This document shows, one piece after another, positions 30,973 to 36,950 of a stretch of DNA of 36,950 nt. Within the stretch, counting starts at the first letter, position 1. The number at the start of each line of letters is the position of its first letter. Source of the stretch: Thiohalocapsa halophila (GTDB lineage: Bacteria > Pseudomonadota > Gammaproteobacteria > Chromatiales > Chromatiaceae); assembly GCF_016583825.1 (NCBI RefSeq), contig NZ_NRRV01000057.1, forward strand, positions 1 through 36,950, in the 5' to 3' direction. A model generated the notes under the pieces. That model worked only from the letters and a program-made list of their open reading frames with translations, did no database searches and was not told the origin of the DNA. The translations under genes were made by a program, and so were the position numbers.

Positions 30973-31830
30973 ATGTCCGACCAAACACTTGCCCCGTCCC
31001 AGGCCCGGCACCAGCGGGCGCCGACGGCCGCCGGGCGCGCGGCATCCGATGACGCTGATCTGCGGCCACCGTCCGCGGCCGGTCGCCGCGTCTCGGAGGC
31101 CGCCTTTTGGCGCGACTACTATGGCCAATCGGATATCTGCTACGAGTGGAACAACGGCGTACTGGAGGAGAAGCCGGTGTCGAGCCAGGAGACCTTTCTG
31201 ATTTATGCCTGGCTGCGGCGGCTGTTGGAGACCTTCCTGACCAGTCATCCCATCGCCGCGCTCACCGGCCTGGACATGGGTTTTCGCCTGGCCCTGCCCA
31301 CCGGCACCGTCATCCGCCGCCCCGATATGGCCGTGGTGCACAACACCAACCCCACACCGCTGCTCCTCAAGCAGAATGCCTACCAGGGCATCTACGACCT
31401 CTGCATCGAGGCCCTGTCCGACCGCCGGCAGGCCGACATCGACCGCGACAGCGAGCAGAAGAAGCGCGAATATGCCGAAGGCGGCGTCCCCGAATACTAC
31501 ATCCTGTACGCCGACCCCGGACTGCGGGGCTTCTACCGCCGCGATGCCGCGTCCTGACTCTACCGGCCGATACCCGAACACGACGGCGTGATTGCGTCGA
31601 GCATCCTGCCCGGCTTTCGCTTCCGGCTCGCCGATCTGCTGCGCCGCCCGGAAGACGAGGCGCTGCTCGATGATCCGGTCTATGCCGACTTCGTGCTGCC
31701 CGGGTGGCAGCGGGACCGGGCGCGGGCCGAGGCCGAGCGCCGCCGAGCCGAGGCCGCTGCGCGGCGGGCCGAGGCCATGGCCGCGCGGCTCCGTGAGCTC
31801 GGCATCGAGCCGGACGACATCCGTGACTGA
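30973..31830 (+). pseudogene. Second Uma2 family gene, interrupted by one in-frame TGA
   Basis: The frame encodes a Uma2/DUF820 protein paralogous to 13717-14619: YEWNNGVLEEK, IRRPDMAVV, DLCIEALSD and KKREYAEGGVPEYYILY. A TGA at 31555-31557 follows AAS, where the paralogue reads through, and the same frame continues with LYRPIPEHDGVIASSILPGF and the coiled-coil tail to 31830. The total of 285 codons is close to the 300 of the paralogue. Unless the TGA is read through, the product is a 194-residue truncated protein that keeps the nuclease fold, so residual function is possible. A single substitution, or a sequencing error, would explain it. Confidence 0.8.
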
Positions 31831-31922
31831 GGCCGATATCGAGTCCCGCGTGATGGCACGGCCGCCTGCGGCGGTGGGGGTATAACCCGAGGATAACGGC
31901 GTGCTGTTGCCCAGCCGGAAGA

Positions 31923-32951
31923 TCAGCGCGCGTTCGGATCGCTCGGGTCGTCGAGTCCCTCCAGCAGCCCGGACGGCGCCGCATCGACATCGGCCTCGGC
32001 GTCGTCGCCGGCGGGTCGATCAGGCGCCATGCCGGAGGGCGGGCGCCGCGCGCCCTGGTCGTTCATGAAGATCGGCAGCGCCAGGTCGCCGCCGGCGCCG
32101 ATGACGACGGTTTTGCCGTTGGCGGACGCCGCGAGCTCGCGCGTGGCGCGGATGCCCTGGTAGTCCAGCAGGTCGTCGCTGAGGGTTTCGTCGACAATGC
32201 GCTGGTAGTCGGCGATGCCGCCGGCCTCGATGCGCTTGCGCTCGGCCTCACGCTCGGCGGTTTGCTGGCGGAAGACATAGGACTGGAGCAACTGCTGCTG
32301 CGTGATCTTGTCCTCGATGGCGGCACGGATGGACTCCGGCAGCTGGATGCGGCGGATGATGATGTCCTCGACGGCGACGAAGTTGCGCCCGATCTCCTCC
32401 ATGGCCGCGAGCATGGCGCGGGTGAGCAGACCGCCCTCGTTGGTATAGATAGCCTCGGCGCTGGCGTCGCCGAGCTGCTTGCGGAGCACGGATTCCGTCT
32501 GCGGCACCACCACACGGGTCAGGTACTCGGGGCCGACGCGCTCGTGCAGCATGCCGAGCAGGTCGTATTCGGGCTGGTAGCGGATGGCGAGGTCCAGGGT
32601 GAGGGTGAGCCCCTCGTTGGAGAGCACGTCCAGGCTGTGTCGCGTGACCTGCTTGCGCACCTCGTAGTACGTCATCTCGTCCAGGGGGCTGATGATGTGC
32701 AGCCCCTCGTCGAACACTTTGGATACCTGGGTGCCGGTGAAGCGGTTCCAGAGCACGCCCGCTTCACCGGCCTGGATGCGGATGAAGATCCGGTCCGCGA
32801 ACAGGATCACGAGCAGCAGCAGCAGCTGCAGCGCGATGGACACGAACGGCATCCGCGGTGCGAGCCACCGGCGCCAGCCGGTGCGGGCGGCCTCGTCGTG
32901 TGAGCGCTCGGTGTCTGCGGCGTCGGCGTCCGCGCTCATTGCGCCCGGCAT
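31923..32951 (-). CDS. SPFH/prohibitin-family membrane protein (paralogue 1)
   Basis: The 342-residue protein has one N-terminal transmembrane helix (about 35-52), an SPFH domain (about 53-215, e.g. GEAGVLWNRFTGT and VVVPQTESVLRKQL), a helical coiled-coil stretch (AEREAERKRIEAGG, about 231-245) and an acidic Pro-rich tail. Family members scaffold membrane microdomains or regulate membrane proteases such as FtsH. The paralogue at 35304-35966 matches it through the SPFH domain and then ends in an insertion sequence. The start may be ATG 32951 or 32939. The REC-AraC gene lies 87 bp upstream on the same strand. Confidence 0.88.
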   Translation of the reverse strand: MPGAMSADADAADTERSHDEAARTGWRRWLAPRMPFVSIALQLLLLLVILFADRIFIRIQAGEAGVLWNRFTGTQVSKVFDEGLHIISPLDEMTYYEVRKQVTRHSLDVLSNEGLTLTLDLAIRYQPEYDLLGMLHERVGPEYLTRVVVPQTESVLRKQLGDASAEAIYTNEGGLLTRAMLAAMEEIGRNFVAVEDIIIRRIQLPESIRAAIEDKITQQQLLQSYVFRQQTAEREAERKRIEAGGIADYQRIVDETLSDDLLDYQGIRATRELAASANGKTVVIGAGGDLALPIFMNDQGARRPPSGMAPDRPAGDDAEADVDAAPSGLLEGLDDPSDPNAR

Positions 32952-33038
32952 TGCATCAGGGGCTGCTGAAGCATCGGGGCGCGGTGCCTCGGCGTCGGCT
33001 CGGGCGCTGGATCGGCCCCGGCGCTTCGGTTGCAGTCA

Positions 33039-34079
33039 TCATGCGTGGCTTGTGGGCGGCGACCAGTCATCGGCTGATGGCGCAGATTTGCTCGCTGCTG
33101 GCGCCGCCTGTTCACGTGCTGGCGGCGCCTGCTCACCTGCTGGCGGCGCCTGGAGCCGCTGCCGCAGCGCGGTGGGGGTGAGGCCCCAGTGGTCCTTCAC
33201 GGCTCGGGTGAGGTCACTGGTGCCGCGATATCCGACCTCCAGCGCGATGCTCTTGATCGGCAGCTGCGTCTCGACCAGCAGCTCGCGTGCGCGCTGCAGC
33301 CGCGACTCGCGCACGAAGCCATAGACAGTCGTGCCGAACAGGGTCCGGAAGCCCTTGGACAGCCGCGGTTGATTGGTGCCGACCAGGCGCGCCAACTCCG
33401 TCAGGGAAGGCGGATCCGCGAGCCGTTCGCGCAGGAGCTGCCGCGCGCGCAGCAACAGCGCCACATCTGCCCGTGCCCCGGTTTCGCCGCAAGGCGCCAG
33501 CGCAACAGGCTCATCCAAGGGGCCGAAGCGCTGCTCGTAGCTGCGCAGCTTCGCGGACAGGGCCTGGCGCAGCCGGCTCTGATGCAGTTGGACGGTGACC
33601 CGCGCGTGCAACTCTGCCTCCACCACGGGCTTCACCAGATAATCGGCAGCACCGAGCTCGAAGCAACGAACCTTGCGCTCGGTGTCGCGATGGCCGGTCA
33701 GCATCACCACCGGAATCCTCTCAGTGGCGGGCGCCTGTTTCAGGCGCCGCAGCACCTCGGGGCCATCAAGGCCGGGCAGGGAGATGTCCAGCAAGATCAA
33801 GTCCGGCCGCTGCTCGTGGGCGGCGGCCAGGGCGTCGGCGCCATTCACTGCTGTGCTGACGGCGAAATCGTAGTCACGCAGGTGGGCGATCACCAGCTCG
33901 ACGCCGTCGGGCTCGTCGTCCACCACCAAGAGATGGGCCGGCCCTTCCGGCCGCACCAGACAGGGCCTTGCTGCGGCGTCGGGCGCGGGGCCGGAGAGGT
34001 AGCCCGCGCCGGTAAGCACTGGGTCGGCCTTACGGGCGGCGCGTCGCTCCGCGACGTGCGCTGTAGTGGGAGTCATCAT
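33039..34079 (-). CDS. Response regulator with AraC-type DNA-binding domain
   Basis: The 346-residue protein has a polar leader, a receiver domain (about 47-160) with acidic pair D54/D55, phosphoacceptor D98 (LILLDISLPG) and K150, and an AraC-family helix-turn-helix (about 210-308) with LAR(L)VGTNQPRLSKGFR and VGYRGTSDLTRAVKDHWG. A low-complexity tail repeats APPAGEQ/APPAREQ. It should bind DNA upon phosphorylation. No kinase is adjacent; the orphan hybrid kinase at 17493-20276 is the nearest candidate partner. ATGs at 34079 and 34076 are preceded by AGAGG. It is divergent from the DUF697/SPFH pair at 34692 and upstream of the SPFH gene, so either may be its target (inference). Confidence 0.9.
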   Translation of the reverse strand: MMTPTTAHVAERRAARKADPVLTGAGYLSGPAPDAAARPCLVRPEGPAHLLVVDDEPDGVELVIAHLRDYDFAVSTAVNGADALAAAHEQRPDLILLDISLPGLDGPEVLRRLKQAPATERIPVVMLTGHRDTERKVRCFELGAADYLVKPVVEAELHARVTVQLHQSRLRQALSAKLRSYEQRFGPLDEPVALAPCGETGARADVALLLRARQLLRERLADPPSLTELARLVGTNQPRLSKGFRTLFGTTVYGFVRESRLQRARELLVETQLPIKSIALEVGYRGTSDLTRAVKDHWGLTPTALRQRLQAPPAGEQAPPAREQAAPAASKSAPSADDWSPPTSHA

Positions 34080-34691
34080 GCGTCGCCTCTGTACGTCAGT
34101 TCTGCGCTGAGCCGTGGGTGGCGCCCCGGCCCCGGCCAGCCCACTCGCGAGCCGTTACCGGACGCTGGGTTTCCTGACGTAGGGCTTCAGGGCGGGCGCC
34201 TCCCGCGCGGGGCCGTTTCGGCCGGGCCAGTCGCGTCGGCGGCGGTGCCGGTCACCCGCGCCGCCAAGATGGTCGCCCGCTGGTGCACGCGTATCTCTTC
34301 TGCTACAGCCGTAGTATGGGGGATCAGCAGAGGCCTCAGCGTCAGCTAAACACCGACTCCGACCGCACCGGCTTGCGCACGCCAAAGATTCCGTTGCGCC
34401 TGGCAAGCGGGCGCTGCCGAACAGCGCAGCAGGCATGCTCGAGTAAATTTATAAGATCCTGATAGCAGGAATGTTTTTGAGATCAAAGACGCCCAGGCAG
34501 CGCTGCGTGTGCGATCTATGGAATACGCCGCTGCATTGTGGGAGCCTGAGTGGTCGCTTACAGTTTGCCGCCTGGGTGCCGGGCTTGGCCAAGGCAGCGC
34601 GGCTGCCATAACCCGGCATGACAGCGGCCTGCGATCGCGGATCATGCCCGCCTGGTGCTGCGGGGCCGGCTGCTGCACAGGAGCTCAGCAG
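34080..34691. promoter_or_regulatory. 612-bp divergent intergenic region
   Basis: It separates the REC-AraC gene (left, minus) from the DUF697/SPFH genes (right, plus). Most is GC-rich with no supported gene. A relatively A/T-rich pocket at about 34440-34500 (TTTATAAGATCC, AATGTTTTTGAG) is the most promoter-like part of the window. An operator of the adjacent regulator could lie here, but I could not define one. Confidence 0.45.
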
Positions 34692-35267
34692 ATGAACGAT
34701 GACCAAGCGTCGGCAGGGCTGCACGCCGCCGACGAGCCGGTGGACGTGGTGCGGGAGATCGCCGCCGCCGACGCGGCGACGCGGCGCCGGCAGGCCGATG
34801 TGCAGATCAAGAATCATGTGCTGATCGCCACGACCCTGGGCCTGGTACCGCTGCCCGTGTTTGACCTGGCCCTGCTGGTGGGCAACCAGGTGGCCATCGT
34901 GCACGGTCTGTCCAGGCTCTACGGCGTGCCCTTCGACCAGCTCCGCACCCGCGCGCTGATCGCGTCATTGCTGGCGGGCAGCGCGCCGGTGCTGTCCGTC
35001 GTGAGCCTGAGCGCCGGCGTCAAGCTGATGCCGGGCATCGGCACGCTGCTCGGCAGCGGCAGTGTGGCGGTGGCCGGCGGGGCGATCACCTATGCGCTGG
35101 GCCAGGTCTTCCAGCAGCACTTCGCGGGCGGCGGCAACCTGTTCGATGTAGATCTCGGGGCCATGCGCCGACGCTTCACGCGCACGGTCAAGGAAGGCAA
35201 GGCCGCTGCGGCGAGCGCGCAGGCCGACACCGCAGGCACCGCAGGCACCGCAGCGGGCGAGCCATGA
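34692..35267 (+). CDS. DUF697 family inner-membrane protein (paralogue 2)
   Basis: The 191-residue protein is a paralogue of 9642-10250 and shares its plan: polar N-terminus with a helix (ADAATRRRQADVQIKNHVLI), hydrophobic segments (about 41-63 and 85-108), a glycine hairpin (MPGIGTLLGSGSVAVAGGAI, about 116-135) and a charged tail with repeated GTAGTA residues. The ATG at 34692 has AGGAG about 8 bases upstream. It is 36 bp from the SPFH gene on the same strand, so the two form an operon, and it lies in the region divergent from the REC-AraC regulator. DUF697 and SPFH proteins next to each other suggest a joint membrane function (inference). Confidence 0.82.
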   Translation: MNDDQASAGLHAADEPVDVVREIAAADAATRRRQADVQIKNHVLIATTLGLVPLPVFDLALLVGNQVAIVHGLSRLYGVPFDQLRTRALIASLLAGSAPVLSVVSLSAGVKLMPGIGTLLGSGSVAVAGGAITYALGQVFQQHFAGGGNLFDVDLGAMRRRFTRTVKEGKAAAASAQADTAGTAGTAAGEP

Positions 35268-35303
35268 CGGGCGTGCCGCGCCTCCACGCAGGCTGACAGG
35301 CCA

Positions 35304-35966
35304 ATGACGCAAGCAGAGACAACAGCCCAAGCAGACGCAGCGCCCGGCAGCGCCGACGACACGCGCGGCCCGCTCGCACGCTGGCTGCGCCGGCGCTTGC
35401 CGGTGCTGCTGGTGGTCGCGCTGCTGGTGGTGCTGGTCTCGGCGCTGCTCTGGCGGCGGATCTTCATTTCCATCCAGCCCGGCGAGACCGGCGTGCTGTA
35501 TCGCTTTTTCACCGGCACCGTGACCGAGCGGGTCTATCCGGAAGGGCTGCACATCATTCCGCCCTGGGACACCATGGTGCCCTACGAGACCCGCCGTCAG
35601 GTGGCCATGCACGCATTCGACGTCCTCTCGGTGCGCGGCCTGGCGGTGCACCTGGAGCTGGCCATCCGCTATCAGCCGCAGGTGGCGCAGCTCGGGCTGC
35701 TGCACCAGCGCATCGGTCCGGACTATGCCGACCGGGTGGTGGTACCGCAGACCGAGTCCGTGCTGCGCCGGGAGCTCTCCCGGTTCTCGGCGGAGCAGAT
35801 CTACACCAACGAGAACGGCCTCCTCGGGGCCGCGGTGCTGCTGGCCCGCGACGAGGTGGGCCGCAACTTCGTCGACGCCGAGGACATCGTCATTCGCAGC
35901 ATCCGGCTGCCCGAGCGGGTCAAGGCGGCTATCGAGGACGCAGCAGTTCCAAATTTAAAAGCATGA
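35304..35966 (+). pseudogene. SPFH/prohibitin-family gene (paralogue 2) truncated by an insertion sequence
   Basis: The frame encodes a protein with an N-terminal helix (about 32-50) and an SPFH domain (GETGVLYRFFTGT, VVVPQTESVLRRELS, YTNENGLL) aligning block by block with 31923-32951. Similarity stops after ...RVKAAIED (residue 212, base 35939); the paralogue continues with KITQQQLL and a coiled coil. Here the sequence becomes A/T-rich and ends at TGA 35966 after AAVPNLKA, which comes from the mobile element. The product lacks the C-terminal coiled coil needed for oligomerisation in this family, so it is likely non-functional. It is cotranscribed with the upstream DUF697 gene. Confidence 0.8.
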
Positions 35967-36950
35967 TGTTATGAAGGACTCTTCACAAGTTACTGGAGAG
36001 TCCGATGGTCCTGAGGCCCAAGCCCGAGCCCAAGCCGGAGTCCAAGCCCGAGCCCACTACGCAGCGGTTCACGGCGGCAACGGTGGTGACGAGGATCCGC
36101 CGAGCGCTGGACGAGCTGCCGGACGCGCGCAAGGGCGGCAACAACCAGCGTTACGCGATGGGCGACGCGGGCCTGAGCGCGTTCTCGGTGTTCTTCACGC
36201 AGAGTCCGTCGTTCCTCGATTTCCAGGTGCGGATGCAGAAGGCGCGCGGTCGCAACAACGCCAACGCATTGTTCGGCGTGCACAAGATCCCCTGCACGCA
36301 GCAGATCTGCAACTTGCTCGATCCCGTTGCGCCGGAGCAGTTGGCACCGGTGTTCATGGATCTCGTCGACAATCTGGTGGCAAGCGGCGAGCTGGCCGCC
36401 CATCGCGCGCTCGACGATCGCTTACTGGTGGCGCTCGACGGCACTGAGCACCACTGCTCGGAGGCGATTCACTGTCCACAGTGCTCCACGCGAACCTTGG
36501 GCAATGGGAAGACGCAGTACTACCACACGGCGCTCACGCCGGTGGTCCTCGCCCCGGGCCAGGCAACGGTGCTGCCTCTCGCGCCGGCGTTCGTCGTGCC
36601 GCAGGACGGGCAGGCCAAGCAGGACTGCGAGCTCAATGCCGGCACCCGTTGGCTGCAACGCTGGGGCGGGCAACTGGCGGCGTGGCGCACGACGGTGCTC
36701 GGCGACGATCTGTACTGCCATCAGCCGTTCTGCGAGCAGGTGCTGGCGCAGGGTTGCGACTTCGTCTTCGTCTGCCTGCCCGGCTCGCATGCGCTGCTCT
36801 ACGAGTGGATCGCGGATTTCGAGCGCACCGCCGAGGTGCCGACGTTGGTACGCACCCGCTGGACCGGCAAGCAGCGCCTCACCGACACCTATCGGTGGCT
36901 CAACGACCTGCCGTTGCGCGATGGCGAGGAGGCCCTGCACGTTGGCTGGT
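35940..36950 (+). mobile_element. Insertion sequence, left end and transposase, runs off the right edge
   Basis: A sharp switch at about 35940 to A/T-rich sequence (GCAGCAGTTCCAAATTTAAA) marks the left end inside the SPFH gene. The terminal inverted repeat and target duplication cannot be confirmed because the right end is outside the window. Confidence 0.7.
36005..36950 (+). CDS. Transposase (DDE type, ISNCY/IS4-like), partial at right edge
   Basis: An open frame starts at ATG 36005, with GGAGAG about 5-10 bases upstream, and runs past the end of the window without a stop. It encodes a repetitive Pro-Lys-Glu start (KPEPKPESKPEP), then MGDAGLSAFSVFFTQSPSFL, the acidic strand LLVALDGTEHH (a likely first catalytic Asp), a zinc-knuckle-like IHCPQCSTR, QDGQAKQDCELNAGTRWL and TTVLGDDLYCHQPFC (a likely second Asp). 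The pattern matches transposases annotated as ISNCY-type DDE enzymes; the exact family is uncertain. It moves the element that interrupts the SPFH gene. Confidence 0.8.
   Translation, partial: MVLRPKPEPKPESKPEPTTQRFTAATVVTRIRRALDELPDARKGGNNQRYAMGDAGLSAFSVFFTQSPSFLDFQVRMQKARGRNNANALFGVHKIPCTQQICNLLDPVAPEQLAPVFMDLVDNLVASGELAAHRALDDRLLVALDGTEHHCSEAIHCPQCSTRTLGNGKTQYYHTALTPVVLAPGQATVLPLAPAFVVPQDGQAKQDCELNAGTRWLQRWGGQLAAWRTTVLGDDLYCHQPFCEQVLAQGCDFVFVCLPGSHALLYEWIADFERTAEVPTLVRTRWTGKQRLTDTYRWLNDLPLRDGEEALHVGW

Noticed and set aside
33189..34349. Plus-strand frame opposite the REC-AraC gene
   Set aside because: Antisense shadow; the minus strand has clear receiver and AraC motifs.
34457..34478. Short hairpin TCCTG-ATAG-CAGGA followed by TTTTT
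   Set aside because: It looks like a small terminator, but the stem is only 5 bp and no plus-strand gene lies upstream to be terminated.

Overview
The window is very GC-rich DNA with long GC-biased third positions and no rRNA, tRNA or CRISPR array that I could see. It looks like a high-GC gammaproteobacterial chromosome. The content (paralogous Uma2 nucleases, DUF697 and SPFH membrane proteins, SyrD/PvdE-type exporters, DUF481, several toxin-antitoxin remnants, an IS) would fit a purple sulfur bacterium (Chromatiaceae-like). That assignment is inference from gene mix and composition, with no marker gene to prove it.

Layout. 0.2-3.4 kb: a P1B-like ATPase whose CPC metal motif is replaced by Ala-Pro-Ile, behind a GNAT acetyltransferase. 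3.5-9.4 kb (minus strand): a tightly coupled four-gene operon of a PLP decarboxylase-like enzyme, an FAD amine oxidase, a DUF3326 protein and a fused double methyltransferase (class I SAM domain plus CmcI-type domain). This looks like an undescribed small-molecule pathway. 9.6-13.5 kb (plus): a DUF697 membrane protein, a BON/OmpA envelope protein and a membrane-anchored coiled-coil protein, followed by ilvE. 13.7-17.4 kb (minus): a Uma2 nuclease, a DUF481 outer-membrane protein, and a nucleotidyltransferase toxin-antitoxin-like pair bracketed by 66-bp promoter-bearing repeats spaced exactly 1080 bp apart. 17.5-20.3 kb: a 7TM hybrid histidine kinase. 20.6-21.3 kb: two divergent 64-residue glycine-rich membrane proteins. 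21.4-26.2 kb: a membrane-tethered C45-like Ntn hydrolase with Ser at the expected Cys, converging and overlapping with a tandem pair of cyclic-peptide-type ABC exporters.

From 26.7 to 31.8 kb the window is a graveyard. Two antitoxin genes stand beside truncated PIN toxins. A glycine-zipper protein gene is followed by a duplicated junction. A substrate-binding-protein/histidine-kinase/receiver gene survives only as fused fragments, and a second Uma2 gene is split by one in-frame TGA. 31.9-36.0 kb returns to membrane biology: an SPFH/prohibitin protein, a REC-AraC regulator, a second DUF697 gene and a second SPFH gene that is cut off after its SPFH domain by an IS whose transposase runs off the right edge.

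Two themes recur. One is a set of paralogous inner-membrane proteins (DUF697, SPFH, small glycine-rich TM proteins, a BON/OmpA envelope protein, a non-canonical P-type ATPase) that may form a membrane-organising system; this is inference from co-occurrence. The other is the four-gene enzymatic operon at 3.5-9.4 kb, the best candidate here for undescribed chemistry.
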